Below, piece after piece: positions 24,904-34,150 of a DNA stretch of 62,741 nt. Origin of the DNA: Jannaschia aquimarina (GTDB lineage Bacteria; Pseudomonadota; Alphaproteobacteria; Rhodobacterales; Rhodobacteraceae). Location of the stretch: positions 1 to 62,741 of the forward strand of contig NZ_JYFE01000051.1 of the NCBI RefSeq assembly GCF_000877395.1, in the 5' to 3' direction. The notes under the pieces were generated by a model, which had not been told where the DNA came from, searched no databases, and worked only from the letters and a program-made list of their open reading frames with translations. Positions within the stretch are counted from its first letter, which is position 1. Every line of letters starts with the position of its first letter. The position numbers were made by a program, and so were the translations under genes.

Positions 24904-25932
24904 TCAGTTGAAGGGATCGGTCTCTGCGTTGATGCGCATCGCGGCGTCCAGAAGCTCGGAGCCGACCACGTCGCGGAACTCGATCAGGATCGGAGCGAAC
25001 GCGTCGCGCCATTTCTGAAGTTCGTCCGGAGAGAGCCGGATGACGATGCCGTCATCGTACAGGATCTCTTCGCGCGCCATCTGGTTGAGTTCGTAGGCGA
25101 AGCGGTTGCGCTCATGCGTGACCAGATCCGCCAGTTCGACGAATTCCCGCCGGGTCTGCGGATCGAGCCCGTCCAGAAAGCGCGTCGACGTCATGAACAC
25201 GTAGCCGAGATAGGTGTGGTTCGTCTCGGTCACGGCCGCCTGATGCAGATAGAACTCCTTCGAGTAGATGTTCGACCACGTATTCTGCTGTCCCTGCACC
25301 TCGCCCGAGGCGAGCGCATCGTGGACGTCCTTGAAGGCGAGCTTCTTGGGCGTGATCCCCATCAGTTCGATCTGCCGGTTGATGATCGGCGTCGAGGCCT
25401 GCACCCGGAAGGTCCGTCCCGCACCGTCGTAAGGTCCTCTCAGCGGCACGTCGGCCGAGAGTTGACGCATCCCGTTCGACCAGAAGTTCAGGCCGTAGAA
25501 CCCGTCATCCTCCAGTTCGGACAGCAGATGCCGGCGCGCGTCATCGGAGTTGAAGAACTCCATCGCGTGAAGCGGACCGTCGAACAGGAACGGGATCTCG
25601 AAGAGCTGGAAGCGCGGCGTGAACGGCGACAGCTTCGACATCGACGGCGCGGCGAAATGGACCTCGCCGGCCAGCATGGCTTCGAACAGTTCCGGACCAT
25701 CCGTGTAGAGATCCGAATTGCCGAAGACCTCGACGCAATAGCGCCCGTCCATGCGCTCGTTGACCACCTCGGCGAACGAGGCCGCCGCCTCTCCTTTCGG
25801 GTGACCGCTGATCGCCGTGATATGCGAGAAGACGAGCCGTTCTTCGTTCGGATCGCACCCGGCTGGATCGGCGACCGCCGCCACGGGGGTCAGCGCGACC
25901 GAAGCGGCAAGGGCCAGGGACTTCATGTTCAT
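24904..25932 (-). CDS. TRAP transporter substrate-binding protein (DctP family), second copy
   Basis: This is a periplasmic binding protein of 342 residues. The signal peptide is about residues 1-21 and ends PVAAVADP. Family features include the segment FQLFEIPFLFDGPLHAMEFF, the ligand-region stretch RTFRVQASTPIINRQIELMG and ALASGEVQGQQNTWSNI. The start has an AGGAG site. Like the copy at 3454 it has no DctQ or DctM neighbours. The two are only distantly similar, so they probably bind different acids. An intrinsic terminator follows the gene. Confidence 0.9.
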   Translation of the reverse strand: MNMKSLALAASVALTPVAAVADPAGCDPNEERLVFSHITAISGHPKGEAAASFAEVVNERMDGRYCVEVFGNSDLYTDGPELFEAMLAGEVHFAAPSMSKLSPFTPRFQLFEIPFLFDGPLHAMEFFNSDDARRHLLSELEDDGFYGLNFWSNGMRQLSADVPLRGPYDGAGRTFRVQASTPIINRQIELMGITPKKLAFKDVHDALASGEVQGQQNTWSNIYSKEFYLHQAAVTETNHTYLGYVFMTSTRFLDGLDPQTRREFVELADLVTHERNRFAYELNQMAREEILYDDGIVIRLSPDELQKWRDAFAPILIEFRDVVGSELLDAAMRINAETDPFN

Positions 25933-26008
25933 GTCAGCACTCCTGTGCGGGGCGCGGCCGGGTTTCGGGCGGCCATGATCTGCGTTCGAATGTTCATGTC
26001 CGGGCCGC

Positions 26009-27580
26009 TCACGAGTCGGTCCCTGCCGCGATGTCCTGCACCCAGACCTCGACGCGGCGGTTGATGCGGCGTCCGTTGTCGGTCTCGTTGCAGCCCAGGG
26101 GCGATACCTCGCCGTAGCCGGCCGCCCGTGTCCGGACCCGCGACCGCAGGTCGGGGAAGCGCGACAAGACCACGTTGCGGACCGTCTCGGCGCGCTGCAC
26201 CGACAGGGCCTGGTTCAGATCCGCCTTGCCGACCGAGTCGGTGAAGCCGACGAAGATCAGCTCCTTGTTGGCGAATTCGGGGCTCTGGAGCATCCGCCCC
26301 AGACGCATCACGTCCTGTTGCGACCGCGAGGTCAGGCGCGAAGAGCCCGTCTCGAAGCGGAACGTCGTCGTCAGACGGTCGGCGTTCAGCAGCAGCGAGA
26401 CCATCTCGCGCATCGCGAAGACGTCCTCGGGCGTCTCGTTGGCCATGATCGAGGACGCCACCCGGAGGCCCTGCTCGTTGATCGAGATCTCGCCGATCTC
26501 CTGGTTCACGAAGCCGACCTTCTCGACGATGTCCTGACCGGCCTCGCTCTCGATGAAGCGCAGCATCTCGCGCGCGGTATCGGGCAGGCGGCGGTTGTCC
26601 TGGTAGAGGTACAGAAGCCGGGTGAGCGGGTATTCCTCCGTCTGGATGGTAAATTCGGAAGCCGGCGTCCGGATCCCGCAGACACCCTCGATCTCCAGCG
26701 AGGCCGCCTCGCCCACGTTGGCGAAGGACGTGAAGCCCAGACCGGCCGGGTCGCGTGCGACGGCCTTGGCCACCTCGGCGTCGGTGTCCATAACCTGGAC
26801 ATTCGCCGCCAGCGACAGCCCGTTGGGCCGCATCAGCAGACCGTCGAACACCTCGCGGGTGCCGGTGTCGTTGCCCCGGACATACAGGTTGATCGGGCCG
26901 GGCCGGCCGCCGAGTTCCCGCCAGTCGGTGATGACGCCGCCGAAGGCCAGCGCCGCGTTGATCTCGGTGATCGCGCGCACCGGGTTCTCCGGATGCGTCG
27001 CCAGCACGAGCCCGTCCAGCGCGATGACATGCTCCTGGCCTTCCTCGCGCAGCTCGCCGCGACCGGCTTCGGCGAAGCGGCGCGCCTCGCGGTTCCGGGC
27101 CGGACGCGACGCCAGCGCGAAGGTGGCCTCGTTGTCGTAGAGCGCGTCCAGACCGGCCCGCGTATCGGACGCGGTCACGAAGACGGTCTCGTCCTCCGTC
27201 GCACCCGAGAACAGGGCATAGGCCTTGGAATTCGCGTCGAGCGACAGGACCTGGCCACCGCTCTGCTCGCCCGAGAAGGCGGCCAGAAGGGACGGGAAAA
27301 GCTCATCCGCCAGAACGCGGGAACCGGCCACCCGGAAGCCCTGCAGAGCGGGGTTCGGACAGCCATCGCCCTCGCAATAGGCGAGGTCCTGACTGATGGT
27401 GACCTCGCCCAGTGCGGTCCGCAGCAGGTAGTTCCCGTCCTGCGTCGACAAGAGTTCGCCGCGCAGATGCGTGGCGCCGTCCTTGGATTGGAGTGTGACC
27501 ATCTCTGCTGCCACAGGGGCCGCGAGGGCGGTCGAAAGCGTCAGCATCGCCGCGAGTTGGATTTTTCTGCGTTTGATCAT
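26009..27580 (-). CDS. Periplasmic binding-protein/OmpA fusion protein
   Basis: This 523-residue protein has a signal peptide (about 1-25, LAAPVAAE). The middle (about residues 75-365) looks like a PstS-type phosphate-binding fold, with LYVRGNDTGTREVF in the anion-site region and PLTRLLYLYQDN as in PstS-like proteins. The C-terminal 130 residues form an OmpA-like peptidoglycan-binding domain, with RFETGSSRLT, LIFVGFTDSVGKADLNQALS and the end EVSPLGCNETDNGRRINRRV. It is thus probably an anchored periplasmic ligand sensor or scavenger. Adjacent Pst or ABC permease genes are absent. The start at 27580 is chosen for the signal peptide. Confidence 0.82.
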   Translation of the reverse strand: MIKRRKIQLAAMLTLSTALAAPVAAEMVTLQSKDGATHLRGELLSTQDGNYLLRTALGEVTISQDLAYCEGDGCPNPALQGFRVAGSRVLADELFPSLLAAFSGEQSGGQVLSLDANSKAYALFSGATEDETVFVTASDTRAGLDALYDNEATFALASRPARNREARRFAEAGRGELREEGQEHVIALDGLVLATHPENPVRAITEINAALAFGGVITDWRELGGRPGPINLYVRGNDTGTREVFDGLLMRPNGLSLAANVQVMDTDAEVAKAVARDPAGLGFTSFANVGEAASLEIEGVCGIRTPASEFTIQTEEYPLTRLLYLYQDNRRLPDTAREMLRFIESEAGQDIVEKVGFVNQEIGEISINEQGLRVASSIMANETPEDVFAMREMVSLLLNADRLTTTFRFETGSSRLTSRSQQDVMRLGRMLQSPEFANKELIFVGFTDSVGKADLNQALSVQRAETVRNVVLSRFPDLRSRVRTRAAGYGEVSPLGCNETDNGRRINRRVEVWVQDIAAGTDS

Positions 27581-27846
27581 GTGATCCGTGTCCCGTTCCC
27601 ATAAATTCACTCGCGCGATACCGGTGCGCATCACAATTTCCCGTCCCGACCATTGGGTCGTCATACCGATGGCGGAGCAGATCACCGGAGAAAGGCGACA
27701 ATTGTGCTCGAATACGGCGGATACTCGGTGATATCGGCGCCATTTGGCGGTGCCGGCCATTTCTCGCACCAAGGCATGCGGGCGCGAATGACCGTGCATC
27801 TTCGCTGGGACGAGGCGTCAGGCCGGGCGGGGCAACTCCGGCAAGA

Positions 27847-28536
27847 TCACAGCCAGACGACCTCCGGCAGGAAGATATAGCCCGCGCCGTAGATCGTCTT
27901 GATGATCCGCGGGTCCTTCGGATCCTCGCCCAGCTTGGCGCGCAGGCGGCTGACGCGCACATCCATCGCACGGTCGAAGCTCTCGCCCGCCGCGCCGCCC
28001 AGCGCCTCCTGCATCTCGGCCCGCGTGATCAGGCGGCGCGGGCGGTCGAGGAACAGGCGCAGCACTTCGCCCTCGGCCTGGCTGAACGTCGCGGCCCCCT
28101 CTCCGCCGGTCAGGCTGTGGGCGTCGAAATCCACCTCCCACGCGGCGAACCGGGCGCGGTTTCGCGCCGCCGGAGACGGCTTGCGCAGGCGGGCGCGGAT
28201 GCGGGCGACGATTTCTTCGGGGGCCACGGGTTTGACGACGTAATCGTCGGCGCCCAATTCCAGCCCCGCCACCCGGTCGGCCACGCCGCCGCGGCCCGAG
28301 ACGATGATGATCGCCGCGCCGCCCTCCAGCGCGAGCCGCGAGACCACGGCCAGGCCATCGCGATCCGGCAGTGACAGATCGACGAGGCAGATATCGGGCA
28401 TCCTGCGCTGCAGGGCCGCCTCGAAGGCGTCGGCCCGGCCGAAGGCCGCGACCTCCATCCCCGCGCCGCGCACCGCCTCCGACAGCGCCTCGCGCACGGC
28501 GGGGTCATCGTCGAGGATGGCGACCCGCGCGGTCAT
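27847..28536 (-). CDS. Two-component response regulator, OmpR/PhoB type
   Basis: This 229-residue protein has a receiver domain with the acidic pocket Asp9-Asp11, phospho-acceptor Asp53 (in CLVDLSLPDRDG) and Lys102 in DDYVVKPVAP. The C-terminal winged-helix domain (about 130-229) ends IIKTIYGAGYIFLPE, a typical OmpR-family DNA-binding end. The start overlaps the hybrid kinase stop by four bases, so the two are one operon and a cognate pair. The regulated genes are unknown; the divergent acyl-CoA-ligase/Liv operon is the obvious candidate. Confidence 0.94.
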   Translation of the reverse strand: MTARVAILDDDPAVREALSEAVRGAGMEVAAFGRADAFEAALQRRMPDICLVDLSLPDRDGLAVVSRLALEGGAAIIIVSGRGGVADRVAGLELGADDYVVKPVAPEEIVARIRARLRKPSPAARNRARFAAWEVDFDAHSLTGGEGAATFSQAEGEVLRLFLDRPRRLITRAEMQEALGGAAGESFDRAMDVRVSRLRAKLGEDPKDPRIIKTIYGAGYIFLPEVVWL

Positions 28537-30416
28537 GGCAGCACCGCCGACAGCTTCTCGACCGAGAACGGCTTGCGGATCACAGGCCAGTCCGCCGCCG
28601 CTTCCCGCCAGAGCGGGGCGTCCGGCGGCAGCGATGTCATCAATGCGACGGGCAGACCCCGTGCCGCCGCCTCCCGAGCCAGGTCCAACCCGGATTCGGC
28701 GGTCCGCAGCATGATGTCCGACAGGACCAGCCCAAGCCCGTCGATATCCAGCAACCCCCGCGCCTCCTCCACGCCCGAAGCCTCCAGCACCGAATGGCCC
28801 GAGGCGACCAGCCGGTCGCGCGCCGCCTCGCGGATGTGGACCGCGTCCTCCACCAGCAGGACCAGCGTTGGCGGCAGGCCGGGCGGCGGCTGGCGCAACG
28901 GCAGCCGCAACGCGATCCGGGCGCCCCCGCGCTTGCCGTTCGACAGGGCCATGCGCCCGCCCGCCAGCTTGACCACGTCGTAGACCATGGACAGGCCCAG
29001 CCCGGTCCCGTCTTCTCCCTTCTCGGTGAAGAACGGCTCCACGCCCCGCGCCAAGGCCGCTTCGGAGAACCCCGGCCCGGTATCGGCGACCTCGATCTCG
29101 ACCCAGGTGTCCCGGATCGGCCGCGCCGACAGCGTGATCGCACCGCCCTCGGGCATCGCGTCCCGGGCGTTCAGCACGAGGTTGAGCAAAGCGTCGCGCA
29201 ACGCGTCCGGGTCCAGCAGAACCGGATCGTCCAACCCGTTGACCCGGCTCGACAGCGTGACCGACCGGGTCAGCGACGGCCCGGCCAGCGCCTCGACCTC
29301 TGCCAGGAGCGCCCTCAGATCCACGGCGCGGGGCGTCAGGTCGCGCGGCCCCGACAGGCCCGCGATCCGGTCCAGCAGACCCGCGCCGCGCGTCGCGGCC
29401 AGACGGATGGCATCCACCGCCTCTCCGGCCTCGCCGGGCAGTTCCATCCGGCCCAGCTTGTCCGACAGGCCGAGGATCGCCGTCAGCAGGTTGCCGAAAT
29501 CGTGGGCCATGCCGCTGGTCAGTTGCGCCGCGACCTGACGGCCTGCCGCCTGCGCCAGCGCCGCACGGGCCTGCGCCTCCTGGGTGACGTCCATCGACAG
29601 GGCGTAGACGCCCACCACCTCGTCACCGTCCCGGTCCGGGGTGAAGCTGACGCGCAGGCGCCGCCCGGACGCCTCGTGCGTGACCTCGAAGGCATCCTCG
29701 TCCCCGCCCAGCGCGCGTTCCAGGTGGGGCCGAACGGCGGGCCAGATCGGCGCCAGCACGTCCTCCATCGCACGGCCCACGATATCGGGCCCCGCACCGG
29801 GCAGCACATCGCCCAGCCTGCGGTTCGAGAAGGTGTAGCGCCTGTCTCGCCCGACCCGCGCGATATGGGCGGGCAGCATCTCGGTGGTCAGCCGGATGCG
29901 CGCGGCCATCTCGGTCGCCTCGGTCCGGGCGATGTCGGCGATGGCGCGCGCCGCCTCCAGACGACGGTTGGCGGCGGCCAGTTCCTCCGCATGGGCCAGC
30001 ACCTGATCCGACAGCACCTCCGAGCGCGCGCGCAAAAGCCGCTCCTGCGCCTTGATCGCGGTGATGTCGGTATAGACCGCCACCCAGCCCCCTTCGGGCA
30101 GCGGAGATCCCTCGACCGAGACGACCTGCCCGCTTGGTCGCGTCCGTTCCAGGTAATGCGGCTCGAAGGTGCGCGCTTGGGCCACGCGCTCGGCCACGGC
30201 GGCGTCGATATCGTCCACCTCGCCGTACTCGCCCCGCTCGGCGAGAAACCGGATCGTGTCGGCGAAGGCCGCGCCGGGACGCACCAGCCGGGGCGGCAGG
30301 TCGAACATGGCGGCGAACATGCGGTTCGAGACGGCCAGCCGCAGGTCGGCATCGTAGATCGACAGCCCCTGCCCGATCAGGTTCAGCCCCGCCCGCGTCA
30401 GCTCGGCCGTCTTCAT
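28533..30416 (-). CDS. Soluble PAS-containing hybrid sensor histidine kinase
   Basis: This 627-residue protein has no signal peptide or membrane segment. Order of domains: an N-terminal PAS domain (about 1-120, with LNLIGQGLSIYDADLRLAVS), a coiled-coil linker (122-170), a second PAS domain (about 175-285), HisKA with phospho-acceptor His305 in SGMAHDFGNLLTAILG, an HATPase domain containing GVEPFFTEKGEDGTGLGLSM, and a C-terminal receiver domain (516-627, Asp567, Lys615). PAS domains of this kind are found in NahK/CbrA-like kinases that sense carbon or metabolic state. It is co-transcribed with the response regulator gene. Confidence 0.93.
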   Translation of the reverse strand: MKTAELTRAGLNLIGQGLSIYDADLRLAVSNRMFAAMFDLPPRLVRPGAAFADTIRFLAERGEYGEVDDIDAAVAERVAQARTFEPHYLERTRPSGQVVSVEGSPLPEGGWVAVYTDITAIKAQERLLRARSEVLSDQVLAHAEELAAANRRLEAARAIADIARTEATEMAARIRLTTEMLPAHIARVGRDRRYTFSNRRLGDVLPGAGPDIVGRAMEDVLAPIWPAVRPHLERALGGDEDAFEVTHEASGRRLRVSFTPDRDGDEVVGVYALSMDVTQEAQARAALAQAAGRQVAAQLTSGMAHDFGNLLTAILGLSDKLGRMELPGEAGEAVDAIRLAATRGAGLLDRIAGLSGPRDLTPRAVDLRALLAEVEALAGPSLTRSVTLSSRVNGLDDPVLLDPDALRDALLNLVLNARDAMPEGGAITLSARPIRDTWVEIEVADTGPGFSEAALARGVEPFFTEKGEDGTGLGLSMVYDVVKLAGGRMALSNGKRGGARIALRLPLRQPPPGLPPTLVLLVEDAVHIREAARDRLVASGHSVLEASGVEEARGLLDIDGLGLVLSDIMLRTAESGLDLAREAAARGLPVALMTSLPPDAPLWREAAADWPVIRKPFSVEKLSAVLP

Positions 30417-30583
30417 CGCCGCCCTCCCCGCGCCCGATGCGGGCGACGTTAGACCAGCCGCGCCCCCGCCGGAAGCGGCCCCGCGCCCCTCCTCTCGGTA
30501 ACAATTCGTTAGGATCCGGCAAAACCCCTGCAACGATCGCCGCCTACACACCCCCATAGCCCACGGCCTTTGGGAGGAGAGCC

Positions 30584-32542
30584 ATGAGCGATCTCGCCAC
30601 GATTCCGCAGTTCCTGGACCGGAACGCCCGCGACTTCGGCGCGTCCGCCGCCTATCGCGAGAAGGAATTCGGCATCTGGCAGGAATGGAGCTGGTCCGAC
30701 GCCAAGGCCGAGATCGAAGAAATGGCAATGGGCCTGATCGACCTCGGCCTGGAGATCGGAGAGCACGTCGCCGTCATCGGCCGCAACCGCCCGCAGCTCT
30801 ACATGGCCATGGTCGCCGCGCAATGCGCCGGTGGCATCCCCGTGCCGCTCTACCAGGACGCCGTCGGCGAAGAGATCGCCTACGTGCTGGGCCATTGCCA
30901 CGCCAAGTTCGTCATCGCCGGCGACCAGGAGCAGGTGGACAAGGTGCTGGAGGTTCAGGACCGCATCACCGGCCTGCGCCACATGATCTATCTCGACGGA
31001 CGCGGCCTGCGGAAATACGACCACGGCCACCTCTCGTCGATGGAGACGCTGCGCGAGCGTGGCCGCGGCGCCGACCGCGCCGAAATGGACCGTCGCCGCG
31101 CCCAGCAGACCGGCGCCACGACCTGCGTGATGCTCTATACGTCCGGGACCACGGGCAAGCCCAAGGGCGTGGTGCTGAGCCACGACAACATCGTCGCCAC
31201 CTCCAAGGCATCGTCCGAATTCGACGGCCTGCGCCAGACCGACGAGGTGTTGGCCTACCTGCCGATGGCCTGGGTCGGCGATTTCATCTTCTCCATCGGT
31301 CAGGCCATGGTCACCGGCTTCACGGTCAACTGCCCGGAATCCGCCGACACGATCATGCACGACCTGCGCGAGATCGGGCCGACCTACTACTTCGCCCCGC
31401 CCCGCGTTTTCGAGGGCCAGCTCACCAACGTCATGATCCGGATGGAGGATGCGAGCGCCCTAAAGAAACGGATGTTCGACTACTTCATGAGCCACGCCAA
31501 GCGCGTCGGCCCCCGCCTGCTGGATGGCGAGCCTGTCGGCACGATGGACCGGCTCAAGTACCGCCTGGGGGAATTCCTGGTCTACGGGCCGCTCAAGAAC
31601 ACGCTGGGCCTCAGCCGCATCCGTGTGGGCTACACCGCCGGCGAGGCCATCGGGCCGGAGCTCTTCGACTTCTACCGCTCCATTGGGATCAACCTCAAAC
31701 AGCTCTACGGCCAGACCGAGGCATCGGTCTTCATCACCCAGCAGAAAGACCACGAAGTCCGCTCGGACACGGTGGGCACCCCCACGCCGGGCGTCGAGAT
31801 CCGCATCGACGACAACGGAGAGGTCTTCTACCGCTCGCCCGGCACCTTCCAGGAATACTACCAGAACCCCGAAAGCACGGCATCGACCAAGGACCCCGAG
31901 GGCTGGGTCGCGACCGGCGATGCGGGCTTCATCGAGCCCGATACCGGCCACCTGCGCATCATCGACCGCGCCAAGGACGTGGGCAAGCTGGCCTCGGGCG
32001 CGATGTTCGCGCCCAAATATGTCGAGAACAAGCTGAAGTTCTTCCCCGAGATCTACGAGGCCGTCGTCTTCGGCAATGGCCGCGACCGCTGCGTGGCCTT
32101 CGTCAACATCGACCTGACGGCGGTCGGCAACTGGGCCGAGCGCAACAACATCGCCTACGCCTCCTATCAGGAATTGTCGCAGCACCCCCGCGTGCTCGAC
32201 ACGATCCAGTCCCATGTCGAGGCCGTGAACGAGAGCGTGGCCGCCGACGAGATGCTGTCGGGCTGCCAGATCCACCGCTTCCTCGTGCTCCACAAGCAGC
32301 TGGATGCGGACGACGAAGAGATGACCCGCACCCAGAAGGTCAAGCGCCGCACCATCGAGGAGAAGTACGCCGACCTGATCGACGCGCTCTATGCCGGCAA
32401 GGACGAAATCTACACAGAGACCGAGGTCACCTACGAGGACGGCCGCAAGGGCAAGATCCGCGCCACGCTGGACCTGCGCGACGCGAAGGTCGTGCCGGTG
32501 GAAGCGAAGACCCTGGAGCAGGTCGTGGAGGCAGCGGAGTGA
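30584..32542 (+). CDS. AMP-dependent (long-chain) acyl-CoA synthetase
   Basis: This is a 652-residue adenylate-forming ligase that activates a carboxylic acid to its CoA thioester. The P-loop motif MLYTSGTTGKPKGV lies near residues 183-196, with LKQLYGQTEAS for the A5 region and GWVATGDAGFIEPDTGHLRIIDRAKD for the A7-A8 region. The length and C-terminus fit long-chain acyl-CoA synthetase-like members linked to Liv transporters. The start at 30584 follows GGGAGGAGA. It opens a long operon and lies divergent from the hybrid kinase, 167 bases away. The exact substrate is not readable from sequence. Confidence 0.9.
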   Translation: MSDLATIPQFLDRNARDFGASAAYREKEFGIWQEWSWSDAKAEIEEMAMGLIDLGLEIGEHVAVIGRNRPQLYMAMVAAQCAGGIPVPLYQDAVGEEIAYVLGHCHAKFVIAGDQEQVDKVLEVQDRITGLRHMIYLDGRGLRKYDHGHLSSMETLRERGRGADRAEMDRRRAQQTGATTCVMLYTSGTTGKPKGVVLSHDNIVATSKASSEFDGLRQTDEVLAYLPMAWVGDFIFSIGQAMVTGFTVNCPESADTIMHDLREIGPTYYFAPPRVFEGQLTNVMIRMEDASALKKRMFDYFMSHAKRVGPRLLDGEPVGTMDRLKYRLGEFLVYGPLKNTLGLSRIRVGYTAGEAIGPELFDFYRSIGINLKQLYGQTEASVFITQQKDHEVRSDTVGTPTPGVEIRIDDNGEVFYRSPGTFQEYYQNPESTASTKDPEGWVATGDAGFIEPDTGHLRIIDRAKDVGKLASGAMFAPKYVENKLKFFPEIYEAVVFGNGRDRCVAFVNIDLTAVGNWAERNNIAYASYQELSQHPRVLDTIQSHVEAVNESVAADEMLSGCQIHRFLVLHKQLDADDEEMTRTQKVKRRTIEEKYADLIDALYAGKDEIYTETEVTYEDGRKGKIRATLDLRDAKVVPVEAKTLEQVVEAAE

Positions 32543-32599
32543 CAACCGGCTTGCCAAAGATTGCCAACAAAGCCATCCTGACTTGGAAGGAGGCCGCAA

Positions 32600-32848
32600 A
32601 TGGCAACGATGAACGTATCCCTGCCCGACGAGATGAAGGCCTTTGTCGACGAGCAAGCGGAAGGCCCGGACTATGCCGGTGCGAGCGACTATATCCGCGA
32701 CCTGATCAGGCGCGATCGCGCCCGCCGTCAGGCGATCGCGGAAATCCGCGCTTTTGTTCAGGAAGGGATCGACAGCGGACCGGCGAAGCCATTCGACAGG
32801 GAGACTTTCCGCGCGCGTCTGCACGCGGAGCATGTCGAACGTGGGTGA
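32600..32848 (+). CDS. ParD-type antitoxin
   Basis: This 82-residue protein has a ribbon-helix-helix N-terminus MNVSLPDEMKAFVDEQ followed by YAGASDYIRDLIRRDRA, the standard ParD (CC2985) pattern. The acidic C-terminal tail wraps the ParE toxin. The ATG has AAGGAGG upstream. The gene overlaps parE by 17 bases and lies between the acyl-CoA synthetase and livG. Such antitoxins usually repress their own promoter; none was identified in the 57 bases upstream. Confidence 0.9.
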   Translation: MATMNVSLPDEMKAFVDEQAEGPDYAGASDYIRDLIRRDRARRQAIAEIRAFVQEGIDSGPAKPFDRETFRARLHAEHVERG

Positions 32849-33146
32849 GCGCTGGACGCTTACCCAGCGTGCCGAAGGTGACCTCGCGGACATATGGCGC
32901 TTTGGCGTGCGCAAATGGTCCATCGAACAGGCTGACCGCTACCAGGACGCTATCCTCGATGTTCTCGATATGCTGGGGCGGCATCCAGGCATCGCTCCCA
33001 GACGGGACCACCTGCTGCCGGGACTCCGCGCCTTTCCCCATGCGTCCCACGTCATCTTCTACCGGGCGACGGATCCCGATCGTGGCGGGATCGAAATCCT
33101 GCGTATCGGCCATGGTCGTCAGGATTGGAGCGCGCTCATTCGATAG
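32832..33146 (+). CDS. ParE-type toxin
   Basis: This 104-residue RelE/ParE-superfamily protein starts at the ATG inside the antitoxin gene. Conserved features are LTQRAEGDLADIWRF near the start, ADRYQDAILDVLDML and the strand-rich C-terminus with HVIFYRATD and IEILRIGHGRQD. ParE toxins target DNA gyrase. The module lies inside an otherwise metabolic operon, and livG starts 33 bases after it. Confidence 0.9.
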   Translation: MSNVGERWTLTQRAEGDLADIWRFGVRKWSIEQADRYQDAILDVLDMLGRHPGIAPRRDHLLPGLRAFPHASHVIFYRATDPDRGGIEILRIGHGRQDWSALIR

Positions 33147-33179
33147 AAGGGCGTCCCATGTCCCTTTGGGAGCCCTGCC

Positions 33180-33989
33180 ATGCTAGACACCACCACCACC
33201 CCCGACGGTCGCACCATCGGCGATACCGTCCTCGACCTGCGCAACATCACGCTTCGCTTCGGGGGCGTGGAGGCGATCAAGGATATCTCGTTCGATATCC
33301 GCGAGGGCGAGATCCGCGCGATCATCGGGCCGAACGGCGCGGGCAAGTCCTCGATGCTCAACGTCATCTCCGGCTTCTACGTCCCGCAGGAGGGCGAGGT
33401 CTGGTTTCGCGGCGCCCCACGTCCGCAGATGAAGCCCTATCAGGTCGCCCGCCAAGGCATCGCTCGCACCTTCCAGAACATCGCACTCTTCGAGGGCATG
33501 TCGGTGCTCGACAACGTGATGACCGGACGGCTCAACGCGATGAAGGCCAACATCTTCCAGCAGGCCTTCTGGTGGGGGAAGGCCTCCAAGGAAGAAGAGG
33601 CCAACCGGGAATCCGTCGAGCGCGTCATTGACTTCCTCGAGATCCAGCACATCCGCAAGACGCCCGTGGGCCGCCTGCCCTACGGCCTCAAGAAGCGGGT
33701 CGAACTGGCCCGGGCGCTCGCCGCCGAGCCCAGCCTCCTGCTGCTGGACGAACCCATGGCCGGCATGAACGTCGAGGAGAAGGAGGACATGTCCCGCTTC
33801 ATCCTCGACGTGAACGACGAGTTCGGCACGACCATCGCGCTCATCGAGCACGACATGGGCGTCGTCATGGATCTGTCGGACCGCGTCGTCGTGATGGATT
33901 ACGGCCGCAAGATCGGCGACGGGACGCCCGCCGAGGTCCGCTCCAACCAGGACGTCATCGACGCCTATCTGGGGGTGTCGCATGACTGA
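33180..33989 (+). CDS. livG: Liv-type ABC transporter ATP-binding protein
   Basis: This 269-residue ATPase belongs to the branched-chain/acid-type ABC importers. It shows the Walker A motif GPNGAGKSS (near residues 51-58), Q-loop region ARTFQNIALF, the ABC signature region at LPYGLKKRVELARAL (a Y/G version of LSGGQ) and Walker B LLLLDEPMAGMN. The N-terminal extension of 13 residues is short. It works with LivF, LivH, LivM and the binding protein encoded downstream. The operon order is ligase, toxin module, LivG, unknown genes, LivH, small gene, LivM, binding protein, LivF. Confidence 0.92.
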   Translation: MLDTTTTPDGRTIGDTVLDLRNITLRFGGVEAIKDISFDIREGEIRAIIGPNGAGKSSMLNVISGFYVPQEGEVWFRGAPRPQMKPYQVARQGIARTFQNIALFEGMSVLDNVMTGRLNAMKANIFQQAFWWGKASKEEEANRESVERVIDFLEIQHIRKTPVGRLPYGLKKRVELARALAAEPSLLLLDEPMAGMNVEEKEDMSRFILDVNDEFGTTIALIEHDMGVVMDLSDRVVVMDYGRKIGDGTPAEVRSNQDVIDAYLGVSHD

Positions 33990-34035
33990 CGCCCCGGGGA
34001 TCCCGGCAAAGGTTAACGGCCGCCCCGGTGCCGAT

Positions 34036-34078
34036 TGTGCAGACGGGGGGTGCACAGGGGGTGCACAGGGGGTGCACA
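34036..34078 (+). repeat. GTGCAC-type 11-bp tandem repeat, copy B
   Basis: The leader GTGCAGACGGGGGG is followed by two perfect TGCACAGGGGG units and TGCACA. It lies in the gap between livG and the next gene. GTTAACG motifs stand on both sides, near 34014 and 34106. The same leader and units, inverted, occur at 61338-61380. Function unknown. Confidence 0.85.
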
Positions 34079-34150
34079 GCCAAAACGGCCCTTTCCGGAA
34101 CTCCGTTAACGCCCGCCCGGTTGTCCTTTCGAATGGAAGGAGACCTGCAT

